From: Cryobacterium breve | GTDB taxonomy: Bacteria; Actinomycetota; Actinomycetes; Actinomycetales; Microbacteriaceae | DNA: 64,000 bases | Direction of reading: 5' to 3' | Assembly (NCBI RefSeq): GCF_027594785.1 | Contig: NZ_CP075584.1 | Span: 1,984,001 to 2,048,000, forward strand | Shown here: piece after piece, positions 1-9,057 of the stretch | Position numbering within the stretch: the stretch's first letter is position 1 | Layout of the letters: each line of letters begins with the position of its first letter | The notes under the pieces: model-generated | Databases searched by the model: none | What the model saw: the letters and a program-made list of their open reading frames with translations, nothing else | Told to the model about the DNA's origin: nothing | Position numbers and translations under genes: made by a program

Positions 1-208
1 CGCCGTCCCGACCGGAGCGGCCGGTAGCTACTGACCCCTTCACGGGCGAAAAGCCTCTGATCTCATTGCCCACGATGAACTGGTCGATGTGCGCCGTTGT
101 CGACGGACGGAACACTGCGCAACAAAAGTTCCCTGTTCCGGAATCGCTGACTACGCTTTTCGAAAGTCCGCCAGCCGAGGCCGCTTACCCCATCGTGAAG
201 GACCAGCC

Positions 209-787
209 ATGACCGTTCTCGAAGAAGTCCTGTCAGCAAACAACGCTTACGCCGAAGCATTCGGCGACAAGTCAGAGCTCGCCCTGCCGCCGGCCCGGGG
301 CTTCGCCATCCTCACCTGCATGGACGCGCGCCTCGATCCGGCCAAGTACGCGGGCCTGAGCGAAGGGGACGCGCACGTGATCCGCAACGCCGGCGGCCGC
401 GCCTCCGACGACGCCATCCGCTCGCTCGTCATCTCCTACAAGCTTCTGGGCACCAAGGAATGGTTCGTCATCCACCACACCAACTGCGGGATGGAGTTCT
501 TCACCGACGAGGTCATCCGCGGACTGCTCGGCAACAGCCTCGAGACGGCCGCCCTCGGCGAGGCCGGCTTCTACGACGTCGGCACCGGCCCCGGCTCGAC
601 CGAGGCGAAGTACGTCGACTGGCTGACCATCTCCGACCAGGCAGCGAGCGTGCTGGAGGACGTAGCACGCATCAAGGCGCATCCGCTTGTTCCCGCGGGG
701 ATCCCGGTCTACGGCTACATCTACGACGTGACGACAGGCCGGCTCGTCGAGGTGCCCGCTGCGACGGCAGCCGGTTCGGTGCGCTGA
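209..787 (+). CDS. beta-class carbonic anhydrase
   Basis: The product should interconvert CO2 and bicarbonate in the cytoplasm using a zinc ion. The 192-residue protein shows CMDAR near residue 34, giving the Cys ligand and the Asp-Arg pair, and HHTNCGM near residue 90, giving the His and Cys ligands of beta-class enzymes. An open frame runs further upstream to 89, but the ATG at 209 is preferred because the extension has no conserved character and a GAAGGACC ribosome site lies just upstream. The length fits the short bacterial beta-CA group. It is monocistronic, convergent with the XRE-cupin gene. No frameshift is seen. Confidence 0.93.
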   Translation: MTVLEEVLSANNAYAEAFGDKSELALPPARGFAILTCMDARLDPAKYAGLSEGDAHVIRNAGGRASDDAIRSLVISYKLLGTKEWFVIHHTNCGMEFFTDEVIRGLLGNSLETAALGEAGFYDVGTGPGSTEAKYVDWLTISDQAASVLEDVARIKAHPLVPAGIPVYGYIYDVTTGRLVEVPAATAAGSVR

Positions 788-854
788 GACCGCCGACCCC
801 GCGCTGAGGCGCGGTGCAGGGGCAGACCTGCGGGTGCGAGCCAGCCTTGTGCAT

Positions 855-1406
855 CTACGGCGCGGGGGCGAGCATCCAGATGACTTCGCAGGATTCTGCC
901 GAGGACGGGTTGCGCCAGCGATGCGGATCCCGTCCGCGGAAGGTCATCGCGTCGCCTGTATCGAGCAGGAAGACGTCTTCGCCGATGACCAGGCTCGAGA
1001 GCCTCCGGCCAGAACGAGGACGAACTCCGCTTCGCTCTCGAGCTCGTAGAGGTCCGGGCCCGCCGACCCACCTGGCTGGATGCGGGAGTGGATCACCTGC
1101 ATGTGGGTTTGCACACCCCGGCGTCAGCAGGAACTCCTCGGCACCCTGCCCCCCGAAGTTGATCGGCGCCCCTTCGCCGGCACGCACTACCTGGGTGGCC
1201 GGCGCTTCGAAGAGTTCTCCCACTCGGAGCCCGACGACATCGCAGATCGCGACGAGGGAGGAGACGGAGGGCGACACCTGGTCGCGTTCCATGCGGCTCA
1301 GGAACCCCGAAGTGACTCCCGCCGCGGTGGAGACCGCCTCCAGGGTCAGGTTCTTGGCCTGCCGGGCAGCGCGGAGCCGCGCTCCAATCGGAATCTGACG
1401 TGCCAT
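855..1406 (-). CDS. XRE-cupin transcriptional regulator (two compensating frameshifts)
   Basis: This is a DNA-binding regulator with an N-terminal XRE helix-turn-helix (RLRAARQAKNLTLEAVS then GVTSGFLSRMERDQVSPS, about residues 8-45) and a C-terminal cupin that would bind a small effector. Between about 990 and 1119 the frame slips out and back. The neighbouring frame there reads MQVIHSRIQPGGSAGPDLYE, a typical cupin stretch, so one extra base in the G/C run at 1116-1119 and one lost base near 995 explain it. The ATG at 1406 is 10 bp after the cyclase stop, so the two genes probably form one transcript. The likely target is the divergent cyclase/NCS1 promoter region. Confidence 0.85.
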   Translation of the reverse strand: MARQIPIGARLRAARQAKNLTLEAVSTAAGVTSGFLSRMERDQVSPSVSSLVAICDVVGLRVGELFEAPATQVVRAGEGAPINFGGQGAEEFLLTPGCANPHAGDPLPHPARWVGGPGPLRARERSGVRPRSGRRLSSLVIGEDVFLLDTGDAMTFRGRDPHRWRNPSSAESCEVIWMLAPAP

Positions 1407-1416
1407 TTCAACGTCC

Positions 1417-2085
1417 CTACGGTTCGAGCCGAATCGCCACAGCTCGCACCGGGGCACCATCTGCCGCTTCAAAAGCTATCGGAAGAAGCGAGATCACCGG
1501 CGCAGGGAAGTCGATCGCCGCGATATTCGTCAGATTCTCCCCGATCACGCCGTCGACATCCGCGATGAGGTGATGCACGGGGAATCCCTCACCGGGATGG
1601 GTTCCATCGGGGGTTTCATCAATGTTGATCGCATCGATCGCGAACGTTCGCGCGCCGAGCGCGATCAGGCGGCGGCAGGCATCCGCATCGAGAAACGGGT
1701 TCTCGAAATACCGGTCGGTGCCGTAGTACTCGCTCCAGCCGGTGTGCAGGACGATGATCGAGCCCGGCTGCACCTGGTCGGCGACCGGCTCGATGAACTC
1801 CCAGCCGATGCGGCCGCGGGGCCCTGCTGCCCGGGCGTCGACGATGACGCCGGGTCCGAAGAAGCGGTCGAGCGAAATCTCGTCGATCTTCAGGCCGGTC
1901 TCGCTGAAGTGGAAGGGGGCGTCCACGTGGGTGCCGGTCTGGGAGCCCATGGACACGTTGAGCAGATTGAAGCCGTCCCGCTCGATGGTGCTGTGCACGG
2001 AGAATTCGAGCACCGGATCACCCGGGTAGACCTGCGTGCCCGCGCCGACGGGAACGGAGAGATCGACAATCGATTGTTTCGTCAT
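1417..2085 (-). CDS. cyclase family metal-dependent hydrolase (kynurenine formamidase/isatin hydrolase-like)
   Basis: The fold is that of the cyclase/kynurenine formamidase family, which hydrolyses amide or imide bonds using a metal centre. The metal-binding signature GTHVDAPFHF lies near residue 50, and the length of about 222 residues is normal. ATGs at 2085, 2103 and 2112 are all possible; 2085 is preferred because conserved sequence begins there, although no strong ribosome site is seen. It is transcribed away from the NCS1 permease and is followed closely by an XRE-cupin regulator. With the permease, an amidinotransferase-fold enzyme and an N-carbamoyl hydrolase nearby, the substrate is probably a cyclic or acylated nitrogen compound (inference). 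Confidence 0.85.
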   Translation of the reverse strand: MTKQSIVDLSVPVGAGTQVYPGDPVLEFSVHSTIERDGFNLLNVSMGSQTGTHVDAPFHFSETGLKIDEISLDRFFGPGVIVDARAAGPRGRIGWEFIEPVADQVQPGSIIVLHTGWSEYYGTDRYFENPFLDADACRRLIALGARTFAIDAINIDETPDGTHPGEGFPVHHLIADVDGVIGENLTNIAAIDFPAPVISLLPIAFEAADGAPVRAVAIRLEP

Positions 2086-2196
2086 GGTAAATAATTCTTG
2101 CATATCTATCAATTTTCTCCCAGTGAACGTAATGTCATCTCAACTTCTTCTGCGCAGTCGGAGACCCCACCCGCTACGAAAGACAAGGCGTTCACC

Positions 2197-3775
2197 ATGA
2201 CCAGCAGCAACACTGGCGCCGGCGATTCCGGTACCGCCGTGCTCAATGCCCGCCCCAAGATCACCGAGGTCGAAACCCACGGGATCGACACCATTCCACA
2301 CCCTGACCGCACATCGACGTGGGTCGACCTCCTCCGCATCCAGTTCGGCGGCGCCAACACCTTCGCGACCGTGCTGCTCGGCACCTTCCCGATCGTGCTC
2401 GGCCTCTCGTTCTGGCAGGCCGTGCTCGCCACCGTCGCCGGCGTGCTCGTCGGCACCGTCTTCCTGATGCCGATGGGCCTCTTCGGCCCGCGCACCGGCA
2501 CGAACAATGCCGTCTCGTCCGGCGCGTTCTTCGGCGTTCGCGGCCGGGTCGTCGGCTCCTTCCTGTCCCTCCTCACCGCGATCGCCTTCTACTCGATCTC
2601 GGTCTGGGTGAGCGGCGACGCCCTCGTCGGCGCCCTCAACCGGCTCGCCGGCATCGAGGACTCCGTCGGACTCCGCACCCTCGTCTACGGCATCATCGGC
2701 GTGATCGTGATCGTCGTCGTCGTGTTCGGCTTCCAGTTCATGCTCCTCGTCAACAAGACGGCTGTCATCGCCAACACCGCCCTGATCCTGCTCGCGTTCG
2801 TCGCCTTCTCCGGCACCTTCGACGCGGGCTACAACCCCGGACCCGACGCCCTCGCCCTCGGCGGCTTCTGGCCCACCTTCGTCGCCTCCGCCCTCATCGT
2901 GATGGCGAACCCGATCTCCTTCGGCGCGTTCCTCGGCGACTGGTCCCGCTACATCGCGAAATCGACGCCGACGAGCAAGCTCCTCCTCGCCACCTTCCTC
3001 GGCCAGGCGCTCACGCTCATCCCGTTCCTGTTCGGCGTCGCCACCGCCACGATCGTCGCCGGCCAGGCCGACTACGTCTTCGCCCTCATCCAGGCCTCCC
3101 CGATCTGGTACGCCGTGCTTCTGATGGTCGTCGCCTTCATCGGCGGGCTGTCGACGGGTACCACGTCGCTTTACGGCACCGGCCTCGACTTATCCTCGGT
3201 AGTACCGCGCTTCAGCCGGGTGCAGGCCACCATCGGAATCGGTGTCATCGCCTTCCTGTTCATCCTCACCGGGCGGCTGTTCTTCGACCTGCTCGGTGCC
3301 GTCAATGCCTTCATCGGGGCCATCATCGTGACCACGACTCCCTGGATGGTCATCATGGCGATCGGGTTCATCGTGCGCCGCGGGCACTTCGACGCTCGCA
3401 ACCTGCAGGTCTTCAACAAGGGCGAGACCGGTGGCGTCTACTGGTTCAACTCCGGCGTCAACTGGCGCGGCATGGTCGCCTGGATCGGCGCTGCCGCGAT
3501 CGGACTCCTCTTCGCGAACTACCCGCCCGTCATCGTCGGCCCGTTCAGGCTCCCTGGGCGGCGGCATGGACCTCAGCCTCGTGACAGCCGTCGTCGCGGG
3601 AGCCGTGCTCTACCTCGGCGCCCTCTGGATCTTTCCGGAGCCCCGCTACGTCTTCGGTGAGGAAGGCCCGCGGCTGGTTCCCTCCTCGAATGCGCCGCTC
3701 CAGGAGGTCGTGACCGACCACGCCTCGAGCGCTGCCCGCGTGCACGCCAGGGCTGCCGCACGGCGTGCGTCGTGA
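2197..3775 (+). CDS. NCS1-family nucleobase/hydantoin permease (frameshift near 3545)
   Basis: This is a membrane transporter of the nucleobase:cation symporter-1 family (cytosine, allantoin and hydantoin permeases). About 12 hydrophobic segments are visible, with family-typical FGPRTGTNNAVSSGAFFG near residue 95 and ISFGAFLGDWSRYI in the middle. The first frame runs into Arg-rich nonsense at 3545. The next frame continues as SGSLGGGMDLSLVTAVVAG, with two more helices, and ends at 3775, so one base is missing around 3540-3550. The ATG at 2197 is chosen over the upstream frame at 2098, which is low-complexity. The stop overlaps the GTG of the next gene, indicating coupling. Confidence 0.9.
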
Positions 3776-4182
3776 GCGACGACACGGTCGTCGCCGGCAC
3801 CCCGGGCGCCGAAGCCCTCGCCGCCGCAGACGCGTTGATCTCCGACTTCGGAAACCATCGACGGGACGCCTACTTCTCCCGGTTCGCACCGGAGTCGACA
3901 TTCCTCTTCCATTCGACGCCTGCTCGGCTCGAGTCCCGGGCGGCCTACGAACAGCTGTGGGACGAGTGGGAACGGCAGAACCACTTCCGGGTGATCTCCT
4001 GCGTCTCAACTGAGCGTCGGATCCAGGTCTTCGGCGAGGTCGCCGTGTTCAGCCACGACGTCGCCAGCACCGTCAGCTTCGACGGCACCGTGGAGACTCT
4101 CGCCGAACGCGAGTCGATCGTTCTGGAGAACCGGGGCGGCGAGTGGCTGGCCGTGCACGAGCACCTCTCCGCGAGGACCTGA
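3772..4182 (+). CDS. SnoaL/NTF2-like protein
   Basis: This protein of about 136 residues has the nuclear transport factor 2-like (SnoaL/DUF4440) pattern: a helical N-terminus, a central FLFHSTPARLESRAAYEQLW segment, and strands ending in a tryptophan-bearing LAVHEH motif. Members include small enzymes and ligand-binding proteins, so no reaction can be assigned. The GTG start overlaps the permease stop and the next gene follows within 100 bp, placing it inside the nitrogen-compound operon. A helper role in processing the imported compound is a guess from context only. Confidence 0.75.
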   Translation: MSDDTVVAGTPGAEALAAADALISDFGNHRRDAYFSRFAPESTFLFHSTPARLESRAAYEQLWDEWERQNHFRVISCVSTERRIQVFGEVAVFSHDVASTVSFDGTVETLAERESIVLENRGGEWLAVHEHLSART

Positions 4183-4277
4183 GCCTCCCCACCGAGCCGC
4201 ACCCGGCATCCGGCATCCGGCATCCGCCCATGACCCTATCGACACGCGTCACCACCCAGTCAGCGAAGGAAGCATTC

Positions 4278-5285
4278 ATGCAAGAGATCGATTCCACCCT
4301 CGAGATATCCGACGGAAAGTTCCACCGGCTCCTTGGACCGGAGGCGTTCCCCGCGTTCGGCGACACCGGGGAACTCGAAGCGACCTGGGGTCGTCGCTGG
4401 GGCGCCGCAGACGAGGTCGGCCGGCTGCGCTCCGTGCTGATGCGACGCCCGAGCCAGGGCCTCGCGAATGTGCGCGCGAACACCTACAACGAGGAACTCG
4501 GCGCCCTCGTCGACCCGGAACTGCGCTGGTACTGGACCGGGCGCGACACGCCGGACCTCGACCTTCTCAACGCGCAGTACGACGACTTCGTCAACACCCT
4601 CACCCGCAACGACGTCGAGGTGGTGTTCGCCCCCGAGCTTCCCGCCACGTTCACGAAATCCGTGTACACCCGCGACCCGTTGATCACGATCCCGGGCGGA
4701 GCCATCATCGGGCGCCTCGCCCCGCGGATGCGCCGGGGCGAGGAACAGTCGATCACGGCAACGGTCGCCGCCGCGGGGATGCCCATCCTCGGCACCGTCA
4801 CCGGTTCCGGCCTCGCCGAGGGCGGTAGCTTCCAGAAGGTGCGGCCGGACACGGCGTTCTTCGGCACCTCGGTGCGCTGCAACCCGGAGGGGTACCGGCA
4901 GCTGGCCCGGATCCTCGAGGAATTCGGTATCAGTCTCAAGCGCGTGACCCTGCCGGGGTACCTCATCCACCTGGACATGTGCGCCGTCATGCTCGACGAC
5001 GACCTCGCCCTCGTCAACCCGAGGCTGGCGCCCTACGACTACATGGCGCAGCTGTGGGACCTCGGCATCGAAACCATCGAGGTCGATCCCCGGGAGGAGT
5101 GGGCGTGCAACATGCTCGCCCTCGATCGCCGCAAGGTGATCATGCCCGACCACTTCCCTCGGACGGCCGAGATTCTCAGCGACCGGCACGACGTCGAGGT
5201 CCTGCCCGTCGCTTACCGCGAGATGCTCAAGAACGGCGGCAGCGTGCACTGCTCGACCATGGAACTGCAGAGAGACTGGAGCTAG
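4278..5285 (+). CDS. amidinotransferase/arginine deiminase-fold enzyme
   Basis: This is a guanidine-modifying enzyme of the amidinotransferase superfamily (arginine deiminase, dimethylargininase and glycine amidinotransferase relatives). It has the acidic motif TRDPLI, a His in a YLIHLDMCAVML segment matching the HLD element of arginine deiminases, and the C-terminal nucleophile Cys in GGSVHCSTMEL. At about 335 residues it is close to the usual size. The ATG at 4278 follows GAAGGAAGC. It lies between the NTF2-like gene and an M20 amidohydrolase whose start is 3 bp after this stop, so the pair probably acts in sequence on guanidino or ureido substrates. The exact substrate is not visible. Confidence 0.85.
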   Translation: MQEIDSTLEISDGKFHRLLGPEAFPAFGDTGELEATWGRRWGAADEVGRLRSVLMRRPSQGLANVRANTYNEELGALVDPELRWYWTGRDTPDLDLLNAQYDDFVNTLTRNDVEVVFAPELPATFTKSVYTRDPLITIPGGAIIGRLAPRMRRGEEQSITATVAAAGMPILGTVTGSGLAEGGSFQKVRPDTAFFGTSVRCNPEGYRQLARILEEFGISLKRVTLPGYLIHLDMCAVMLDDDLALVNPRLAPYDYMAQLWDLGIETIEVDPREEWACNMLALDRRKVIMPDHFPRTAEILSDRHDVEVLPVAYREMLKNGGSVHCSTMELQRDWS

Positions 5286-5288
5286 ACG

Positions 5289-6560
5289 ATGACCGCGAAC
5301 ACGATTGTCGACGCGAACGCCGAAGCGGATGCCGCAGCGCTCCTGGCCGATTTCCGCACCATGTCCGAATTCGGCGCGACCAGCGGCGGCGGTGTCGACC
5401 GCCAGGCGGCGAGCGCGGCCGACGGCCAGACGCGGTCCTGGTTCTCGGCCTGGCTGGCCGACCGCGGCTTCCGGGTGGAGGTCGACCCGATCGGCAACAT
5501 CTTCGGCCTGCTCGAGCTCGTGCCGGGCGCCCCGTACGTGCTGTTCGGCTCGCACCTGGACAGCCAGCCCCTCGCCGGTCGGTACGACGGCGCGTACGGC
5601 GTGCTCGCCGCCGGGCATGCCGCGCACCGCGCACACCGTGATTTCGCGGCCTCGGGCATCACTCCCCGGTACAACATCGCCGTGGTCGACTGGTTCAACG
5701 AGGAGGGGTCACGGTTCAAGCCGAGCATGATGGGCAGCGCCGTCTTCACCGGCCGGCTCGACCTCGAGGTCGCCCTCGCGACGACAGACCCGAGAGGCAC
5801 GAGCGTGCGAGAAGCGCTCGACGCCATCGGCGGCCGCGGCGGCTTCGTCGGACCCGACGTGGCCGGTTACGCCGAGATCCACGTGGAACAGGGCCGCACG
5901 CTCGAGGACGCCGGGGTACCGATCGGCGTCGTCGCGAGCACCTGGTGCGCCTACAAATACGAGATCGTCATGCTCGGAGAGCAGTCCCACACCGGCTCAA
6001 CCCTGATGCGGGACCGCCGCGACGCCCTCCTCGGCGCCTCCAGGCTCGTCGTCGCGATCAACGAGCTGGTCCGCGAGTTCGACGACGAGGTGCTACACGC
6101 ATCCGTCGGCGAGTTCACGGTCGGGCCCAACTCCCCCGTGACCATCGCCCGCGAAGTGCGGCTGCTCGCCGACCTGCGGGCCCGGGAATCCAGCATCCTT
6201 GCCGGTGCCTTCGAAATTCTGAAACAGCGGATGCACACCATCGAGTCGGAAACCGGCGTGCGCATCGAAGTCCTCACCTCCAGCGTCTGGGAGAGCGGGC
6301 CTTTTCTCGAGACCGGGCTGGCGATCACCGAGACGGCCGCCGAGCACCTCGGGCTCGACAGCATGCGGGTGCTCACCCTCGCCGGCCACGACGCCACGAA
6401 CCTGAAGGAAACGGTTCCCGTCATCCTCATCTTCGTACCGAGCGTGAACGGGGTGTCCCACAATGAGAAGGAATTCACCCACGACACCGACCTGGTCGCG
6501 GGCGCGCGCGTGTTCACCGAGGTCGTGACGAGGCTCGCGCTCGGAGACTTCGCGGGGTAG
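5289..6560 (+). CDS. M20 allantoate amidohydrolase / N-carbamoyl-amino-acid hydrolase family
   Basis: This is a metal-dependent amidohydrolase of the allantoate amidohydrolase/beta-ureidopropionase/N-carbamoyl-L-amino-acid hydrolase group. Diagnostic segments are GSHLDSQPLAGRYDGAYGVL (metal ligands His and Asp) near residue 80, WFNEEGSRFKPSMMGS near residue 133, EIHVEQGRTLE near residue 195, and LAGHDATNL towards the C-terminus. The length of 423 residues is normal. The ATG at 5289 follows the amidinotransferase stop by 3 bp, so the two are co-translated. It is the last gene of the permease-NTF2-amidinotransferase-hydrolase operon. It would release ammonia and CO2 from ureido or carbamoyl groups (family knowledge); the natural substrate is open. 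Confidence 0.88.
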   Translation: MTANTIVDANAEADAAALLADFRTMSEFGATSGGGVDRQAASAADGQTRSWFSAWLADRGFRVEVDPIGNIFGLLELVPGAPYVLFGSHLDSQPLAGRYDGAYGVLAAGHAAHRAHRDFAASGITPRYNIAVVDWFNEEGSRFKPSMMGSAVFTGRLDLEVALATTDPRGTSVREALDAIGGRGGFVGPDVAGYAEIHVEQGRTLEDAGVPIGVVASTWCAYKYEIVMLGEQSHTGSTLMRDRRDALLGASRLVVAINELVREFDDEVLHASVGEFTVGPNSPVTIAREVRLLADLRARESSILAGAFEILKQRMHTIESETGVRIEVLTSSVWESGPFLETGLAITETAAEHLGLDSMRVLTLAGHDATNLKETVPVILIFVPSVNGVSHNEKEFTHDTDLVAGARVFTEVVTRLALGDFAG

Positions 6561-6615
6561 TCGCGGCGGCGCGGGTGACGCTTCGCGTCCGCGATCCGTC
6601 CTCTAACATGACCTC

Positions 6616-6930
6616 ATGGGCGAGATAGAGGCTGGGCACGGCGGAGGTTCACACTCACACCCCTCGCGTCGGGTGAGCGTGTTCCTGGTCATCCTCGGCG
6701 CCGTGGCAGCCGCCATCGGCCTGGTGCTCCTGCTCCTGCCGAGCAATCAAGCGAGCTTCGGCTGGTACGCGTATGCGCCGCTCGGCGATTCGACCTTCTT
6801 TCCGCCAGCCGGGCTGCTCTCGCCACAGAGTCAGATCGGGATGGTGGTGTTCATCGTCGGGTTGGTCGCGCTCGCCTTCGGTGCCGGCTGGCTGCTCGGG
6901 CTAGGCCGGGCTACGAGCCATGCGGAATAA
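6616..6930 (+). CDS. small two-helix membrane protein, unknown function
   Basis: This is a 104-residue protein with a His/Gly/Ser-rich N-terminus, one hydrophobic segment near residues 22-45 and another near 75-97, with a Tyr/Phe-rich extracellular loop between. I recognise no family function. The ATG at 6616 is chosen because the earlier ATG at 6608 is out of frame. It is the last gene left of the island scar and appears chromosomal. Confidence 0.7.
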   Translation: MGEIEAGHGGGSHSHPSRRVSVFLVILGAVAAAIGLVLLLLPSNQASFGWYAYAPLGDSTFFPPAGLLSPQSQIGMVVFIVGLVALAFGAGWLLGLGRATSHAE

Positions 6931-7161
6931 GTCGGAAGTTCTGAGGTTCCGTGTCAGTGGAGAGGTAGTAGACATGGGCAGGGGGTGGCTTACACGTCGC
7001 TGAACCGCGAGCTGCAAGCCCTGACCGAAGAGGCCGACAGAGTGTATCGACCGCCTCGTTGACGCCAGCATTCTGACGCAAACCACAGACGAACAACCAA
7101 ACCGAATTTAGCTGGCGGGGGGACATCGCCCCGCTCCCTGACGTGGTAGCCGCCCGGCCCA
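6931..7161. other. non-coding stretch left of the island
   Basis: No credible gene is seen here. A short open run on the plus strand near 6985-7060 (LNRELQALTEEADRV) has a coding look but no start, domain or continuation, so it may be a decayed fragment. Together with the next two entries it forms a patchwork scar between normal chromosome and the tRNA-derived repeat at 7452. Confidence 0.5.
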
Positions 7162-7416
7162 TCACCGGAAAGCCAGTTCTCCAGCCGACGGCCAACGTGT
7201 AGGGGGCTCTTCGGTGAACCACGTCTGTTCGATCCCCACCAGTCGACCATCCTTCATCCACACGAGAAGCTCACCGACAAGCTCGCCGTTCCGTCGAACA
7301 ATCGCCGCACGAGGTGGCACGGGGCCGTCGCCGCTCGGCCACGGCACGAGACGTGAGGATTGTCCCTGAATCCAAGTGCGGGGCTTGTGCGGGGTTGTCC
7401 CTCTGGACGGCAACAA
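7162..7416 (-). pseudogene. truncated small hypothetical gene at island edge
   Basis: The C-terminal two-thirds reads as natural protein: RNGELVGELLVWMKDGRLVG followed by a Trp/Phe-rich tail and ARW-like PTRWPSAGE. This resembles the end of short actinobacterial proteins of unknown function with a DGRLxxLE-type strand pair. The N-terminal third instead translates integrase-tail and repeat DNA (7358-7416), so the original 5' end has been replaced. I read this as a gene cut by an integration or recombination event. The chimeric start codon is probably not biologically meaningful. Confidence 0.5.
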
Positions 7417-7451
7417 AAAAGCCCCGGACTTCGCAGAAGTCCGGGGCTATG
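7358..7451 (+). pseudogene. remnant of an integrase 3' end plus downstream repeats
   Basis: This segment aligns by eye with the end of the intact integrase at 39735-39850. Both carry GATTGTCCCT followed by a near-identical ATCCAAGTGCGGGG motif, a TGCGGGGTTG motif, a CCTCTGGA motif, an A-run and a tRNA-proximal hairpin. Relative to the right copy, one repeat unit of about 24 bp is missing, as expected for recombination between direct repeats. No further integrase coding sequence precedes it. It suggests an earlier, related element once sat immediately left. Confidence 0.55.
7420..7448 (-). terminator. perfect hairpin followed by T-run on minus strand
   Basis: The stem is AGCCCCGGACTTC with loop GCA and its exact complement, followed on the minus strand by six T. 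It is the relic counterpart of the terminator that follows the intact tRNA-Met at the right end of the island. With no tRNA promoter now upstream it is probably idle. Confidence 0.7.
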
Positions 7452-7490
7452 TGTAGCGGGAGCGGGAATTGAACCCGCGACACCACGATT
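7452..7490 (-). repeat. left attachment site (attL), copy of tRNA-Met 3' part
   Basis: These 39 bases are identical to 39851-39889. In the intact tRNA they cover the acceptor 3' strand, T arm, variable loop and the anticodon-stem 3' half. Here the match stops just before the anticodon, and the rest of the tRNA is absent. Together with the integrase beside the intact tRNA, this marks the two ends of an integrated element. It is not a functional tRNA. Confidence 0.88.
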
Positions 7491-7590
7491 CTGAATTAGA
7501 GAGTTTTGTCCGTTCATGAGGATTCGCAGTGGTCACTCTGACCTGCATTTCTTCTCGCCGGTGATCACTGCGCGATGGGGTGATTTCAAT

Positions 7591-7656
7591 CAATGTGCGG
7601 GGTAAATGCGGGGTTAGTCCGATCAATGCAGTGATTATGAGCCACCCCGCACTTTG
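7591..7656. repeat. GTGCGGGG arm-type repeats at the left inner end
   Basis: Two direct copies (GTGCGGGGTAAATGCGGGGTTAG at 7595-7617 overall) and one inverted copy (ACCCCGCACTTTG, 7644-7656) of the motif also found at the right end (39751-39797) lie about 100-165 bp inside attL. Tyrosine integrases of this class use short arm-type sites flanking the core, so these are candidates. The stretch 7491-7681 otherwise holds no gene. Confidence 0.55.
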
Positions 7657-7681
7657 AATCTGTGCTACGTGTCATTGGTCT

Positions 7682-8999
7682 TCAGGCGAAGTAGTTTTCG
7701 ACATCCAACACGCCGCCTGCTGCTTGGAAGTCGTCCTCGACGGCCTGCCGCAGATCGGAGTCGAAGAGGAAGTCTGCCGCGGTGAGCGCGAGGCCACCTG
7801 CGCCATCGTTGACCGCGCGATCGCCACCCTCCCCGGAGGCGAAGTCCGCGAATTCAGCAGTGTGCAGGGCGACCCCGGGAGGGCTCACCTGGATGACCGG
7901 GTGGATTCCCGGGATACGGGCGCTCACGTTCCCAAAATCGGTCGACGCCGCGAGTTCGCTGGGCACTACTGCCCGTGTGAGTACGGTTCGACCGATTTCG
8001 GCCTGGCGAACAGCCCAGCGAGCCGTCAGCGGACCATTGAATCTGATCGGCAGCGAGTACGGCGAAGGGTCCCAGATGACCTCGAAGCCCGTGCCAGTGG
8101 CCAGTGCGCACCCAGCCGCGATCTCGTCGAAACGTTGACTCAGGTCTTTGAGGGTCTCAATTGCTGGAGACCGCAGATAATACTCAAGCTCGGCATCTGC
8201 GGGCACGATGTTCGGCCGATCGCCACCGGCGACGATGATTCCGTGAATCCGGTCGCCCGGCGGCATGTGTTGCCGCAGGAACGCCACAGCTTGATAATTG
8301 AGGGCAACCGCGTCGAGGGCATTCCGCCCCATGAACGGACTCGAAGAGGCGTGCGATGCCACCCCGGTATAACGCACACGTACAATTCTGCGTCCGATAA
8401 ATGGATGATCGGCAGCGTCGTAGCCGAACGGATGCACCATGATGGCTGCGTCGACGTCAGCGAAAGCCCCTGCCCTCGCGAGGATCTCTTTGCCGTTGCC
8501 GCCTTCCTCCGCTGGCGTTCCCAGCAGCAGGATCCGACCCGGCAGTTCTTCGCCCACTGTTGCGAGCGCGAGGAATGCTCCGACGGCCGCCGCGGCAATG
8601 ATGTTGTGGCCGCATCCGTGGCCGATGCCCGGCAGGGCATCGTACTCGGCGAGAATCACGAGGGTGGGCCCCGACCCGGAGCCGGTTTCGGCCTCGAAGG
8701 CGGTCGGAAGCCCATAGACGCCAGTGCGGGCATTAATGCCCTTGGCGCGGAGCACCGCGACGATATCAGCGGCACTCTCGATCTCCGCGAACGCCTCCTC
8801 GGCGTAGTCGAAGATACGATGAGATAGCGCGATCAGGCTCCGGGCGCAATGAGGTCAGTGCGGCACGAATCCGGTCGGATATCTCGTCTGGCGCACCGGC
8901 ATGGTTTGACGTGATCGGAGCCGCCTCGGCCGCCTTCAGAGCGGTGCCCGCGGCGACGGTTTCGAGGTAATGCCGGTTCGGAACTGACGGCCCGGTCAC
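7682..8999 (-). CDS. M20D-type amidohydrolase (frameshift near 8850)
   Basis: This is a metallo-amidohydrolase of the M20D group (IAA-amino-acid, hippurate and aminobenzoyl-glutamate hydrolases). It has LAEYDALPGIGHGCGHN with the metal-binding Asp/His/Cys region, GTPAEEGGNGK with the catalytic Glu, and a dimerisation-domain stretch VRVRYTGVASHASSSP. The N-terminal portion is in another frame. SLIALSHRIFDYAEEAFAEI joins onto the upstream segment SDRIRAALTSL if one base is corrected between about 8835 and 8870. The start is uncertain; the GTG at 8999 is the longest option. It is the first cargo gene inside attL and sits downstream of the aminotransferase and transporter on the same strand. It could release an amino acid from an imported amide (inference). 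Confidence 0.8.
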
Positions 9000-9057
9000 A
9001 GCGCGACCGTGGCCGGGGAACGCCGTTCGAGCGCTGACGGATCACGAATGTTTGCTC

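Noticed and set aside
855-1406. Calling the frameshifted genes pseudogenes
   Set aside because: Breaks are single-base, often compensating and homopolymer-linked, with full conservation on both sides; sequence error is the simpler explanation.
4260-5636. 458-residue open frame on the minus strand
   Set aside because: It lies opposite the amidinotransferase and M20 genes, which show catalytic motifs; the minus frame shows none.
7633-7650. GATTATGAGCC followed by ACCCCGC, resembling another deleted copy of tRNA-Met
   Set aside because: Only 11 contiguous bases match the tRNA; the following seven are explained by the inverted GTGCGGGG arm-type repeat at 7644-7656.
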